Origin: an uncultured Lachnospiraceae bacterium
GTDB lineage: Bacteria > Bacillota > Clostridia > Lachnospirales > Lachnospiraceae
Assembly: GCA_902790935.1 (NCBI GenBank)
Contig: CADATP010000004.1
Span: forward strand, 20,743-84,742
DNA: 64,000 bases
Direction of reading: 5' to 3'
Made by a program: the position numbers and the translations under genes. Positions 16,109 through 25,613 of this stretch are shown here, piece by piece. The notes below the pieces were generated by a model. It saw only the letters and a list, made by a program, of their open reading frames with translations. It was not told where the DNA came from and made no database searches. Numbering within the stretch: position 1 is the stretch's first letter; each line of letters opens with the position of its first letter.

Positions 16109-16987
16109 TTAAAGATCAAATATACTCATCTGCGTATACTTATCCGGAAATTCCTGCATAAAGCCAAAACACTCATCCGGATTTGACAGGATTCCGTTAT
16201 CATTACAGATACTCCGAAAAAGCTCTGTTAATTCTTTCGCATTCGGACTCGGCAGCTCATAAGCATTCCCATATCGTTTAATGTACCGTTCTTTCATGCC
16301 CGGAAAATGTTTATCAAGCGCGGCGTAATAGTATTCCCTGTCTCCTTCTCGAAGAGTCAGCCCCATGCCAAAATCTATAACACCCTTTACGCCTACTCGT
16401 ACACACTCATTCAAAATAGCAGTAATGTTTTCTTTTGTATCATTGATAAAAGGAAGTATCGGAGTAAGCCATACTATTGTTGGTATACCTCTTTTCTGCA
16501 TTTCTTCCAGGACTTCGATCCGCCGCTTTGTATCGCAGACATTCGGCTCTAATATCCGGCACAGATCATCGTCATAAGTTGTAAGCGTTATTTGCACCAC
16601 GCACTTTGCTGACCGGTTTATTTCAGAAAGCAGGTCAATATCCCGAAGGATGCGGTCTGATTTTGTCTGAATCGCAAGGCCAAAACCATTTTTCAGAATG
16701 ATCTCCAGGCATCGTCTTGTCAGCCTCAAGTTTTCTTCACAATGCATATATGGATCCGACATCGAACCTGTTCCGATCATGCACTTTTTTCTTTTCGATC
16801 TCAACGCCTTTTCCAGAAGCTCCGGCGCATTCTGTTTTACCTCAATATCTTCAAAAGGATGCGTGAAATGATAGCACCTGCTCCTGCTGTCACAGTATAT
16901 GCAGCCGTGAGTACATCCCCGATATATATTCATTCCATTATATCCGCCGTGGCCGGTCAAGATCGCTTTTGCATCAATAAAATGCAT
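16109..16987 (-). CDS. SPL-family radical SAM protein
   Basis: A 292-residue protein of COG1533, related to spore photoproduct lyase. The radical SAM motif is YRGCTHGCIYCDSR with Cys at about residues 25, 29 and 32, binding the [4Fe-4S] cluster that cleaves S-adenosylmethionine. GTGSMSDPYMHCE and AIQTKSDRILRDIDLL follow the family pattern, as does VWLTPILPFINDT. The substrate is unknown. It lacks a recognisable conserved Cys of true photoproduct lyase in the C-terminal part, so DNA repair is not assured. The start is two bases after the stop of the DUF3795 gene upstream, so the two form an operon. Confidence 0.85.
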   Translation of the reverse strand: MHFIDAKAILTGHGGYNGMNIYRGCTHGCIYCDSRSRCYHFTHPFEDIEVKQNAPELLEKALRSKRKKCMIGTGSMSDPYMHCEENLRLTRRCLEIILKNGFGLAIQTKSDRILRDIDLLSEINRSAKCVVQITLTTYDDDLCRILEPNVCDTKRRIEVLEEMQKRGIPTIVWLTPILPFINDTKENITAILNECVRVGVKGVIDFGMGLTLREGDREYYYAALDKHFPGMKERYIKRYGNAYELPSPNAKELTELFRSICNDNGILSNPDECFGFMQEFPDKYTQMSIFDL

Positions 16988-16989
16988 TT

Positions 16990-18060
16990 TTATAAATCTC
17001 CAAACCAGATATCTTCAAGTATTTTCAACGCTTCCTTATAGTCCTGTCCGAGGATCTCCTGCACTTTCTGAAATTCATATCTCTCATGAAGCCTTGTCTG
17101 AACTTTTAGAAATTCCTTCTTTCCATGCTTGCGGATATACAGACACTGTGCCCTTGCCGCACCGGCTCCGTCATTTGTCTGCACGAAGAATCCTTTATCA
17201 CAGTTTTCAAGCTCACTGCATTCGTAGCATCCGTCTATATTCTTTTCGCTGCAACACTTTACGTTGGGGCATACCCTGCCCTCCGAACATGTTGCAAAAG
17301 AGCAGACATTATACTCTGTTCTGCAGCCTCCACACCACTCACCAAGGAAACAATGCTCACAGGACAATCCGCAGACTGCTACAGGATCCTCTCCCTTTCG
17401 TGCGATTTTGCAAAGCCGGTTCTTTATCCGCTGCATCGCTTCTATATGCATGATCCAGTGGCGAGAAAACGGCATCTGAATGAGGCCCTTTATATCCTTA
17501 CCGCACCAGTAATCGATCAGCCAGAATGCATTTTCATCCTCGCTGACACATTTACTCTCCATCAGCTTCCGTTTCGTTTCTTGCGTAAATTTTCGTTTCA
17601 GTTCTTTGTACTGCAATTGCGATAAAATCCGGTCACTTGATTCTTTTACGGCTTTCGCATAGAGGTAGAGCTCCTGCACATTCAGTTTTTTTGAGAATTC
17701 AGCGATTTCTTCACCCTCAAGTTCATTACCGGTCGTAATGATTGGGGAAGCAATCGCGCTCAGATGATCATCCCTAAACAGAATCTGTTCATCCCCTGCT
17801 ATCATTTCATGTGCCACTATATCCTCAATCCTGAAAATATGCCAGATGGAATAAGCAAGCGTTTTGCTGTGATATCCCTTTGCTCCTGCAAAAGGCATTT
17901 GATAAAAAGCCTTCTCGGGATACCCTTCTACGATCCAGGTTATCTGTTGAAACAATTCATCTCTGAATTCTATCAGTTTCCTTATGGCTTCGCCAAAAGT
18001 GGATTCTTTTGACAAAAGGCGCTGTATTTCTTTATTCTTTTCTGACCAATCCTTATCCAT
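16990..18060 (-). CDS. DinB-like helical protein with C-terminal Cys-rich DUF3795 domain
   Basis: About 356 residues from the ATG at 18060 (GGGG nine bases upstream; an in-frame start at 18117 is less supported). Residues 1-220 resemble a DinB four-helix bundle, with Tyr/His-rich stretches such as KGYHSKTLAYSIWHIFRIED and FSRHWIMHIEAMQRI. The next 90 residues are a DUF3795 domain with more than a dozen Cys (AVCGLSCEHCFLGEWCGGC, CPNVKCCSEKNIDGCYEC), probably binding metal or zinc. The last part is helical. The combination is uncommon and its function unknown. Tight linkage to the radical SAM gene suggests they work together. Confidence 0.7.
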   Translation of the reverse strand: MDKDWSEKNKEIQRLLSKESTFGEAIRKLIEFRDELFQQITWIVEGYPEKAFYQMPFAGAKGYHSKTLAYSIWHIFRIEDIVAHEMIAGDEQILFRDDHLSAIASPIITTGNELEGEEIAEFSKKLNVQELYLYAKAVKESSDRILSQLQYKELKRKFTQETKRKLMESKCVSEDENAFWLIDYWCGKDIKGLIQMPFSRHWIMHIEAMQRIKNRLCKIARKGEDPVAVCGLSCEHCFLGEWCGGCRTEYNVCSFATCSEGRVCPNVKCCSEKNIDGCYECSELENCDKGFFVQTNDGAGAARAQCLYIRKHGKKEFLKVQTRLHERYEFQKVQEILGQDYKEALKILEDIWFGDL

Positions 18061-18204
18061 AAGCTTACCCCGATTTCTTCTCCGATTCTTTGATTCTATA
18101 GTAATCCTCCGAATCAATTACAATTTGAATATAATCTTTCGGCTTCGAAAAATTCTTACCCAAGCTGACGACAGTCTCGACGTTCTGACGCGTGGGCAAA
18201 AATA

Positions 18205-19695
18205 TTAATATCGTTCCGTTAAAATCATGTGAAGAACCTGCCTGATATTACTTTCCTTATCATGTATATACCTGATCCTGGAAAGTGTGTTTTTCACTTC
18301 CGCTATACCCACCTGACGATCATCCTCATCCCGGCTTTTTCCCAGAGCGCGTGTAATGTTATACTCCAACCACTCTATCCATGTATACGCCAATCCAAAG
18401 ACCTTATCATAATCTTTAAAACCGTTATCGTACACAGCGAGATATCCTTTAAAAAAAGCTTTCACCTTATTAAGATCGATATCACACATCGTTATGCCCG
18501 CCCACTGAAGGGATAACTGAAGAGCGCTTGAAACGGGATCCCCGTAATCGAGACACTCAAGATCGATCACAAATGGTTTCCCTTTATTCCACATAACATT
18601 CTTAGGATCCATATCTTCATCGATGATGGTCGCTATCTCAGGAAGGTTTTTTCTTGCCATGTTTAATTCTTCCTGAACTTCATAAAGAAGATTCCTGTTT
18701 TCCTCAAGGCATGAAGCAATCTCACTTTGCATCGTTTGTGCTTCTTTTATGTACTCATCCCAGTCAATCTGACTTAGTTCAGATGTTGTTTCTGCCTTTT
18801 TATTCTCTATGGAATGAATCCTGCCCTGAATTTCTCCTGCCATGATACACTGACCTGGCGAAATGCTGTTCCAATCGGTAATACTGCCTTCCTGCCACTT
18901 AAATATATAAAAATACTCCCCACAGATCTTCTGCATTTTTGAGCCATATATCGTCATTGCTGTTATAACCGGAATATCTGCATCCTCAAGAATCTGCTCG
19001 AGTTCTTCTGCCCTTTTATAATTCTTAAGGGCTTCCGGCCGCTCCATTATAGCCGGGTTTAAATGCTTCACGGCATACATTTTCCCGGCTGCTTCAACCT
19101 TATACATTTTGTGCATGAAGCCGCCGGAAACAGGAGTGATTGGTAATTGAATCCTTCCTAAGTTTTTCGTTTCAAATAATTCTGAGATTAATTCTTCTGT
19201 TCCAAAGATACTCCCTATAGTTTTGCCCCAATTAAGAATCAGCTTTTCCACACTCCATGCAGCATTAGCCGGGCTGGTGGAGGGAAGACAATCTGCTTTA
19301 ATTCCGAGTTCCTGCTCGATATATCTTTTATAATATTTTTCTGCTGTTTTTCCGTTGACAAAAATGCCATGAATATCAGCCATTTTTAGGATCTTCGAAA
19401 TGTCATTGACTATTACGTTATCAATGCTTGAATCGGACGATCCTTCAATATCACAGGAACCGATCACATCCCACAAAGCAATATGATGTACTCTCAAAAA
19501 AGCCTTCTTTTCAGGAACGATAGCAGGTTCCTTATCAGAAAATACCGACGCAATCACTTTCCAAAAACGGTTCTGAGGATGTCCATAGAAGAACATTTGC
19601 TCTCGTGATTTCACAGACGGAAAGCTTCCAAGAATAAGTATTTTTGATTCCTTGTCATAAAATGGCGGAATCGGGTGTAATATGTGTTCCTTCAA
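18205..19695 (-). CDS. Fusion: DNA-deoxyinosine glycosylase (UDG superfamily) + APH-like kinase
   Basis: One continuous frame of 496 residues holds two enzymes. Residues 1-165 match the hypoxanthine-DNA glycosylase branch of the uracil-DNA glycosylase fold: ILILGSFPSVKSREQMFFYG, HPQNRFWKVI, IALWDVIGSCD and PSTSPANAAW. Residues about 180-495 are a choline/aminoglycoside-kinase fold: PVSGGFMHKMYKVEAAGKMY, AVKHL, then the catalytic loop DEDMDPKNVMW and FVIDLECLDYGDP, with loop Asp and Asn kept and His replaced. The start is a TTG with AGGAAG upstream. The first half removes deaminated adenine from DNA; the kinase substrate is unknown. I know of no precedent for this pairing. Confidence 0.82.
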   Translation of the reverse strand: MKEHILHPIPPFYDKESKILILGSFPSVKSREQMFFYGHPQNRFWKVIASVFSDKEPAIVPEKKAFLRVHHIALWDVIGSCDIEGSSDSSIDNVIVNDISKILKMADIHGIFVNGKTAEKYYKRYIEQELGIKADCLPSTSPANAAWSVEKLILNWGKTIGSIFGTEELISELFETKNLGRIQLPITPVSGGFMHKMYKVEAAGKMYAVKHLNPAIMERPEALKNYKRAEELEQILEDADIPVITAMTIYGSKMQKICGEYFYIFKWQEGSITDWNSISPGQCIMAGEIQGRIHSIENKKAETTSELSQIDWDEYIKEAQTMQSEIASCLEENRNLLYEVQEELNMARKNLPEIATIIDEDMDPKNVMWNKGKPFVIDLECLDYGDPVSSALQLSLQWAGITMCDIDLNKVKAFFKGYLAVYDNGFKDYDKVFGLAYTWIEWLEYNITRALGKSRDEDDRQVGIAEVKNTLSRIRYIHDKESNIRQVLHMILTERY

Positions 19696-19724
19696 TTTCT
19701 TCTTCCTTCTTTGTGATTACTATG

Positions 19725-20141
19725 TTATAAGGCCTTTATCATGATCATTTCCATCGGCTGTTCATATCCTGGAATATCAACCACAAATCCACCGCAATCC
19801 TTATATCCAAGTTTACGATAGAAATGCTGAGCTTCCTCATCTACCTGCGTCGATGTCATCAACATTCCATATCCCTTGGTTCTCATGTCCTGTTCCCAGT
19901 GCTCCATCAGCAGTTTTCCGTATCCCTTTTTGCGATGATCAGAATCAATAAAAAGCATTGTGCAAAATGGTGTATTGTCCCAGAAGAGATTATACCTGAG
20001 CACTCCGATTATCTTATCGTCTTCAGTTAATACATAGCCCTGTTTATTTCTGATTTTTTCTTCAAATCCCTCTTCAGGCAAATGGCGATCAAGCCTGAAC
20101 CATTCCGTCTTATCATTTAATTGTGCGTATCTTATTAACAT
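19725..20141 (-). CDS. GNAT-family N-acetyltransferase
   Basis: A 138-residue single-domain acetyltransferase. The acetyl-CoA loop is FIDSDHRKKGYGKLLMEHWE, matching the Q/RxxGxG/A pattern, followed by a strand and the AQHFYRKLGYKDCGGF motif of the C-terminal part. The acceptor substrate is unknown. GAGG precedes ATG 20141. It ends 29 bases before the fusion gene on the same strand. Confidence 0.85.
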   Translation of the reverse strand: MLIRYAQLNDKTEWFRLDRHLPEEGFEEKIRNKQGYVLTEDDKIIGVLRYNLFWDNTPFCTMLFIDSDHRKKGYGKLLMEHWEQDMRTKGYGMLMTSTQVDEEAQHFYRKLGYKDCGGFVVDIPGYEQPMEMIMIKAL

Positions 20142-20341
20142 ATATATTCCTCGCTATATCGTATTTATTTGACAAATCCCTCTTTTTTTGGTATCTTTCT
20201 AACTAAGAAATGGGTTTTCACCGGGTAGGACTTAGGTCTGACAGGACTTGCCTGTTTCTTTTTTTATTTCCAAAATATCATAAAGATATTTCTTCCCACT
20301 TGAAGCATGTCTGATTAAAAGATTTCAATATGCTCCTTTGC

Positions 20342-21751
20342 TTATCTTACCCTCTCAAGCAAACAACAGACTTCGCAATTCGCAGTCCAGGGGAACTGAT
20401 CCACACAGGCGATTCTCTTTGCTTCGTATCCGTTTTCAATAAAGATTTCAAGATCTCTGGCGAGGCTGGTTGGCTTGCAGGAAATATAAAGAATACTCTT
20501 TACACCGTAATCGATTATCTTTCCGATAGCCTTCGGATGGATTCCGTCACGGGGTGGATCGAGGATTATCATATCCGGCTTCTCCTCGATATCGTCGATT
20601 ACCTTAAGTACATCTCCTGCAATAAACTCACAGTTCGTAAGACCGTTGCCGGCCGCATTTTCCTTTGCAGCCTCCACGGCCTCGGGTACGATTTCCACTC
20701 CTATGACTTTGCTAACCGACGGTGACATAAGCTGAGCTATCGTTCCGGTTCCCGAGTACAGATCGTAAAGTACACCGACCTTCTCTTTGCTATCTTCCGC
20801 TTCCCTTCCAAGAGATTTCATAGCATCCTCTGCAAACTCTCTTGCCTTGCTGTAAAGAACCTCACAGCTATAGGTATTGGTTTGGAAAAATGAAAACTCT
20901 GTAATCCTGAATTTAAGCCCGAGAACCTCCTCATTTATATAATCCCTGCCGTAAAGAATATCTGTTTTATCCGACTGAACAACATCCGCTTGCGAATCAT
21001 TAAAGGTATGGAGAATACTTACAATCTCACCGTCAACCTTTAATCCCTTAAGTAAAGATACATACTCGCTCATATCAAAATCCAGCTGCGTAGTGGTAAC
21101 TATAGCAACCATGATCTCTCCGGTCTTGGCAGCCTTTCTCACCAAGAGATGTCTCAAATAACCGTCATGTCTCAGCCTGTGGTAAAAGGGAAGCTTCTTG
21201 TTTCTAAAGTAACCTACGGTTACTTCAAGTATTCTTCGATAGTCCTCGTCAACTATCTTACATTCCGAGACATTTACAATATCGTAAAAGCTGCCTCTCT
21301 TATGCATTCCAAGAGCCAAGGGACCACCCATATATTCATCACCAAAGGTAAACTCCATTTTGTTTCTGTAACCATAGGTTACAGGACTCTTACAGATATC
21401 TTCCCAGGAGTATTCACCTGACTGCTTCTCAAGAACAGGCAAAAGTAGCTTTTTAACTTGCTCGTTTTTTATCTTAGTCTGTTCTTCATAAGGCAAGGAG
21501 ATATAGGTACATCCTCCGCACTTACCAAAGTGCGGGCATCCTTCTCCGGTCTCAAGTTCAGACTTTTCAATTACCTCTAAAAGCGCGCCTTCCGCCTTTC
21601 CGTGTCTTAACTTATTGATCCTGGCGCGCACGGTCTGCCCCGGAAGAGAGTTTTTAACTACAACCTTCTCTCCCTCATCAGTTTCAACTATACCGATATT
21701 GGGGAATCTGATCTCAACGACCTTCCCTACTATTTCCTGTCCCTTTTTCAT
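20342..21751 (-). CDS. rlmD: 23S rRNA (uracil-5-)-methyltransferase, RlmD/RlmCD type
   Basis: A 469-residue tRNA/rRNA m5U methyltransferase. The N-terminal TRAM domain (residues 1-65) is followed by the [4Fe-4S] ligands in CPHFGKCGGC (Cys 72, 78, 81) and Cys 164 in VSECKIVDE. The Rossmann domain carries LYDLYSGTGTIAQLMS for AdoMet and the catalytic ILDPPRDGIHPKAI and YISCKPTSLARDL (nucleophile Cys). Gram-positive relatives often modify both U747 and U1939. Two terminators lie upstream, so it is transcribed separately from the pcrA group. Confidence 0.95.
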   Translation of the reverse strand: MKKGQEIVGKVVEIRFPNIGIVETDEGEKVVVKNSLPGQTVRARINKLRHGKAEGALLEVIEKSELETGEGCPHFGKCGGCTYISLPYEEQTKIKNEQVKKLLLPVLEKQSGEYSWEDICKSPVTYGYRNKMEFTFGDEYMGGPLALGMHKRGSFYDIVNVSECKIVDEDYRRILEVTVGYFRNKKLPFYHRLRHDGYLRHLLVRKAAKTGEIMVAIVTTTQLDFDMSEYVSLLKGLKVDGEIVSILHTFNDSQADVVQSDKTDILYGRDYINEEVLGLKFRITEFSFFQTNTYSCEVLYSKAREFAEDAMKSLGREAEDSKEKVGVLYDLYSGTGTIAQLMSPSVSKVIGVEIVPEAVEAAKENAAGNGLTNCEFIAGDVLKVIDDIEEKPDMIILDPPRDGIHPKAIGKIIDYGVKSILYISCKPTSLARDLEIFIENGYEAKRIACVDQFPWTANCEVCCLLERVR

Positions 21752-21788
21752 AAAACCACCAATTTCCTAAATCTAAGACTTTAAAAAA

Positions 21789-21814
21789 GCAGATACTGTA
21801 GCTTCAATATCTGC
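21789..21814 (-). terminator. Terminator, second of a tandem pair
   Basis: GCAGATA (21789-21795) pairs with TATCTGC (21808-21814); on the minus strand the stem runs into TTTTTTAAA. It acts behind the first terminator at 21824-21852 to separate the pcrA group from rlmD. Confidence 0.7.
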
Positions 21815-21823
21815 ACACAAAAA

Positions 21824-21852
21824 GTAGGGAACGCATAGACTGCCTTCCCTAC
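21824..21852 (-). terminator. Terminator, first of a tandem pair
   Basis: GTAGGGAA (21824-21831) pairs with TTCCCTAC (21845-21852); on the minus strand it is followed by TTTTTGTG. It lies 34 bases after the stop of the small membrane gene. Confidence 0.8.
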
Positions 21853-21885
21853 AAAAAATCTAATCTACCAAACCGGATAGAAGTA

Positions 21886-22191
21886 TTATTCTTCGTCCTC
21901 AAAGAATTCGTCGTCGTCAACAAAGTCGGAATCAAAATCATCAAGATAGTCGGGTTTCTTCTTAGCACGGTAGATGATATATCCTACAAGGCATCCGATA
22001 GCGATAACTCCGATAACAGCAAGGATGATAACCCAAACCTTAACCTTGCGCTCCTCTTCTACTTCCTCAATAATCTCTTCAGCTTCCTTTTTTTTAAGGA
22101 AATTCTTAAGTTTGATATTCTCTTTGATTTCCTCAAACTTAGCGGGAGCTTCAGTTTTAATGCTTCCGATATAATCTTCAAACTTACTCAT
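21886..22191 (-). CDS. Small single-pass membrane protein with acidic tail
   Basis: About 101 residues from ATG 22191, which has GAGAGGA six bases upstream (a longer frame from 22245 is less likely). The N-terminal half is helical and charged (IKLKNFLKKKEAEEIIEEVE). It is followed by one membrane segment, VIILAVIGVIAIGCLVGYII, a basic stop-transfer (YRAKKK), and a strongly acidic tail of Asp and Glu. I do not recognise a family. It sits downstream of pcrA on the same strand and ends in tandem terminators. Confidence 0.65.
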   Translation of the reverse strand: MSKFEDYIGSIKTEAPAKFEEIKENIKLKNFLKKKEAEEIIEEVEEERKVKVWVIILAVIGVIAIGCLVGYIIYRAKKKPDYLDDFDSDFVDDDEFFEDEE

Positions 22192-22250
22192 TATTTCCTC
22201 TCTTTCCGGGCTTCCCCCATAAAAGAATTTTCTTAATTTTATCACAACTG

Positions 22251-24641
22251 TCAGACTTTTTCAAGTTTGGCAAACGAAGCGTACATTATTTTTGTACCGT
22301 ATGCATCAAAATCAACAGTCACCTTGTAATCCCTTGGCTCTTTAGAAATACTTGTCACTACTCCGGTTCCGAACTTGCGGTGCCTGACGGTATCTCCCGT
22401 TTTAAACGAAAGCTCTCCGGGATTTGCTGCCGGCATACCTTTGCTAAGTCCGGCTATAGCGTTAAGATTCTTGATCTCAGATTGCATAGCAGGCTTTCTG
22501 GCCTCAGGAGTAGCGTAGCTTTTAAGTCTGGCCGAAGGTCTTCCGAGCGAGCCTCCTCCGTATCCCCCGCCGAAGCTGTCCCGTCTGTCATAGGAGCCGC
22601 CGTAAGAGCTTCCATAGGTTCTGTCATAAGAGTTGTCCGACTTTCTGCCGGATGAATATCTTCTTTCGTAATCATCTTCGTCAAAGTCACTTCTGCTAAG
22701 TCTGCTTCCCGGTACCATACCGTCTATAAGCTCTCCGGGGATTTCCTTGACAAATCGGCTTACGGGGTTAAACTGAGTTTCTCCTCTTAGCATCCTCATC
22801 TTAGCGCAGGTAATTGTAAGATACTCCTTTGCTCTTGTAATACCTACATAAGCAAGGCGTCTTTCCTCCTCCATATCCTCATTGTCTCCGGAGGATATAG
22901 TTGTCATCCCCGGAAACAGACCATCTTCCATTCCGGCGATAAATACTCTTGGAAACTCCAGTCCCTTAGCGCTGTGAAGGGTCATAAGAAGTACTCTTCC
23001 GTCTCCGTTATCTATATTATCGATATCCGAAACGAGCGCTACCTCTTCAAGAAATCCCGTAAGAGAAGGATCTTCCGCAGTTTCCTCGTAAGCAACAGCC
23101 TTATTTACAAGCTCGTCTACGTTGGAAATACGATCGTCCGCCGACTCTTCGTCCTGGTCCTTAAGGTACTCGTAGTAATCCGTTTCCTCGATGATCTTCT
23201 TTAAGGTTTCCGCGATACCGATCTTAGAAATCTCCGCCCTGCGTCCCTCGATAAGCTTAACAAAAGCTCCGATTTTAAGCGAGGCCTTTCCAAGTCCCGA
23301 GATATTATCTGCATTTTGCATTGCTCCATACAAAGAATCGTCGGTAATCTCCGCAAAATCCAAAAGTTTATCTATGGTAGCCGTCCCTATGCTTCTTTTA
23401 GGGACGTTGATTATCCTTCGAAGCGCCACCTCATCAAGACCGTTTTCAATAGTCTTAAGGTACGCGATCATATCCTTGATCTCGGCTCTTGCGTAGAAGT
23501 TTGTACCGCCAACAACATTGTACGGTATGCCTCTTATAACAAGTCTCTCTTCAATAAGTCTCGCCTGGGCGTTTGTTCTGTAAAGGACGGCAAAATCATT
23601 ATATGAACATCCGTCTCTCCTTACACTCGTAGAGATCTCATCTACTATTGTGTCAGCTTCCTCGTAAGCATTGTCAAGCTGCATAAATCGGATCTTGTGC
23701 CCGGGTCCCTCCGCCGTCCAAAGACTCTTGCTCTTTCGGGACCTGTTGTTTGCGATAACAGCATTCGCCGCATCGAGAATATTCTGAGTTGAACGATAGT
23801 TTTGTTCAAGTTTTATAACCTTGGCATCGGGATAAAACTCCTCGAAATCAAGTATATTTCGGATATTTGCACCTCTGAATTTGTAGATGGACTGATCGTC
23901 ATCACCTACTACACAAAGATTTCTGTATTTATCCGCAAGAAGTCGTATAAGTTCAAACTGGGCTTTATTGGTATCCTGATACTCGTCAACGCTGATATAT
24001 TTAAACCTATCCTGGTAAAACTCCAGGATTTCCGGATTCTCTTTAAAGAGCTGAACCGTCAGCATGATAATATCGTCGAAATCCACCGCATTGCTCTTTT
24101 TAAGCTGATCCTGATATTCCTTGTAGGCTCTCGCTATAACGATCTTTGTAAAATCTCCAAAGGTTTCGAGAGAATACTCGGCGGCGGTGATGAGATTATC
24201 CTTCGCAGCGGATATGGCATTTAAAAGGGTCTTTTCTTTGTAACTCTTTGTATCTATATTCAGCTTCTTGCAGACATTCTTCATAACGGTCTTTTGATCG
24301 TCGCTGTCATAAACCGTAAAATTGATATCATATCCCAATCGGTCAATATGTCTTCTTAAGATACGCATACAGGTAGAGTGGAAGGTTGTAACCCAGATCC
24401 TCTCTCCGCCTTCACCTACCATAGCACAGACTCTGTCTCGCATCTCCCCTGCGGCCTTGTTGGTAAAGGTAATAGCAAGGATGTTAAAAGGATCAACCTT
24501 TTTATCATGTATCAGATGTGCAATACGGTTTGTAAGGGTCTTTGTCTTTCCCGAGCCCGCACCGGCAAGAATAAGCAGTGGACCCTCTGTAGTATCCACT
24601 GCCAATTGTTGCTGCGAATTTAAAACATTTTTATCAATCAT
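22251..24641 (-). CDS. pcrA: ATP-dependent DNA helicase PcrA
   Basis: A 796-residue superfamily 1A helicase. Motif I is LAGAGSGKTKTL (about residues 25-36), Ia ITFTNKAAGEM, II VDEYQDTN, III VVGDDDQSIYKFRGA, IV LEQNYRST, V VLLMTLHSAKGLEFPRVF and VI EERRLAYVGITRAKEYL. A Gly/Ser/Tyr-rich linker and a terminal Tudor-like RNA-polymerase-binding module (DTVRHRKFGTGVVTSI) finish it. It unwinds DNA in repair and replication-transcription conflicts. Neighbours DUF1836 and YerC match the setting of pcrA in related Firmicutes, though ligA is not beside it here. Confidence 0.96.
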   Translation of the reverse strand: MIDKNVLNSQQQLAVDTTEGPLLILAGAGSGKTKTLTNRIAHLIHDKKVDPFNILAITFTNKAAGEMRDRVCAMVGEGGERIWVTTFHSTCMRILRRHIDRLGYDINFTVYDSDDQKTVMKNVCKKLNIDTKSYKEKTLLNAISAAKDNLITAAEYSLETFGDFTKIVIARAYKEYQDQLKKSNAVDFDDIIMLTVQLFKENPEILEFYQDRFKYISVDEYQDTNKAQFELIRLLADKYRNLCVVGDDDQSIYKFRGANIRNILDFEEFYPDAKVIKLEQNYRSTQNILDAANAVIANNRSRKSKSLWTAEGPGHKIRFMQLDNAYEEADTIVDEISTSVRRDGCSYNDFAVLYRTNAQARLIEERLVIRGIPYNVVGGTNFYARAEIKDMIAYLKTIENGLDEVALRRIINVPKRSIGTATIDKLLDFAEITDDSLYGAMQNADNISGLGKASLKIGAFVKLIEGRRAEISKIGIAETLKKIIEETDYYEYLKDQDEESADDRISNVDELVNKAVAYEETAEDPSLTGFLEEVALVSDIDNIDNGDGRVLLMTLHSAKGLEFPRVFIAGMEDGLFPGMTTISSGDNEDMEEERRLAYVGITRAKEYLTITCAKMRMLRGETQFNPVSRFVKEIPGELIDGMVPGSRLSRSDFDEDDYERRYSSGRKSDNSYDRTYGSSYGGSYDRRDSFGGGYGGGSLGRPSARLKSYATPEARKPAMQSEIKNLNAIAGLSKGMPAANPGELSFKTGDTVRHRKFGTGVVTSISKEPRDYKVTVDFDAYGTKIMYASFAKLEKV

Positions 24642-24667
24642 ATAAAATCCTTAATCGTTTAGCAAAA

Positions 24668-25465
24668 TTATTTGAAAAGGTCACTCTTTTGCGATCTTCT
24701 TTCGGAAGAATACTTAAGACCGGAAACCTTTTCTCTTCTAAGCTTCTCGGCCGTCTTACTCTTTTCGGCCTTAAGCTTTGCAATCCTCATCGCCTCCATA
24801 GTTGCTTCCTTGGCTGCCTTTTTACGCATTTCGTCATCGTAAGAGCTCTCTCTTTCGATAATATAGTCGTCCGCTATTTCGTCAACCATCTGCTCGATGA
24901 TGTATTTTTTTAAATAGATATCGTAAGAAAGCTCGCAGATAAAAGCAAACTTCTTAAGATATTCCCTCTTGCTCTCCGGTACATCTTCAAAGGCACCGCT
25001 GATTGCCTCGAGATTCTTTGAAACCTCTTCCCGTAGCTTTCCTCTTGAACCTTTAAGCACACCGGCCATATAGGTATATATATCTTCTATACCGAAGCCT
25101 TTTTCTTTACGTTTTCCGAAAAACTCCGCGGTAATAGGTGTAAGCAGAGTCTGGATATCCCCGATGGACATAAAGTTTTTGAAGTAAAAGATAAACAAAA
25201 GCTCGTAGAGATGATCTTTTGAATAACGCTTCTTAATCGGTGGCGGAATAAGGTCGTTTTTAGCGTAGTTGTTGATCATCGTCTTGGTAAGGACCTTGTC
25301 CTCCGAAGGACTGCGAAGCGTGTCTCTTAGTTTACTGTCCATAAAGGTAGTAAGCTGGTCCATATAAAGCGGAACTGTCGGCACATCGTCTACATTTATC
25401 GGATTTATACCGGAGATTTTCTTGTCTATTTTACTGAGAACCTGCTCTAAGCTTTGTTCCTGCAT
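24668..25465 (-). CDS. DUF1836 domain protein
   Basis: A 265-residue protein. The DUF1836 segment at about 35-140 contains a MerR-like helical core: VLTKTMINNYAKNDLIPPPI followed by KKRYSKDHLYELLFIFYFKN and MSIGDIQTLL, suggesting DNA binding. The C-terminal 120 residues are charged and helical with no clear match, ending in a basic tail. The role is unknown. It is 26 bases upstream of pcrA and likely cotranscribed. Confidence 0.8.
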   Translation of the reverse strand: MQEQSLEQVLSKIDKKISGINPINVDDVPTVPLYMDQLTTFMDSKLRDTLRSPSEDKVLTKTMINNYAKNDLIPPPIKKRYSKDHLYELLFIFYFKNFMSIGDIQTLLTPITAEFFGKRKEKGFGIEDIYTYMAGVLKGSRGKLREEVSKNLEAISGAFEDVPESKREYLKKFAFICELSYDIYLKKYIIEQMVDEIADDYIIERESSYDDEMRKKAAKEATMEAMRIAKLKAEKSKTAEKLRREKVSGLKYSSERRSQKSDLFK

Positions 25466-25613
25466 AACTACCTCTCAAAAGGATATTTCTATCTGTCTAT
25501 TATAGTTTTTTTAGGTAAATTAGGCAAGCAGACTTTACTTTATTACGACAAAGAGTTAAAATAATATTAGTTTCATGTTTTAACGTATGAAAGTGATTCC
25601 GATGGAGGATTAT

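Noticed and set aside
18118-18204. Structured RNA between the fusion gene and the DUF3795 gene
   Set aside because: It contains repeated CTGACG words and a GCCCA/TGGGT pair, but no consistent stem or known motif.
20142-20341. Small RNA or terminator around ACAGGACTTGCCTGT
   Set aside because: The stem is only five pairs, and the T-run lies on the strand with no upstream gene; no convincing function.
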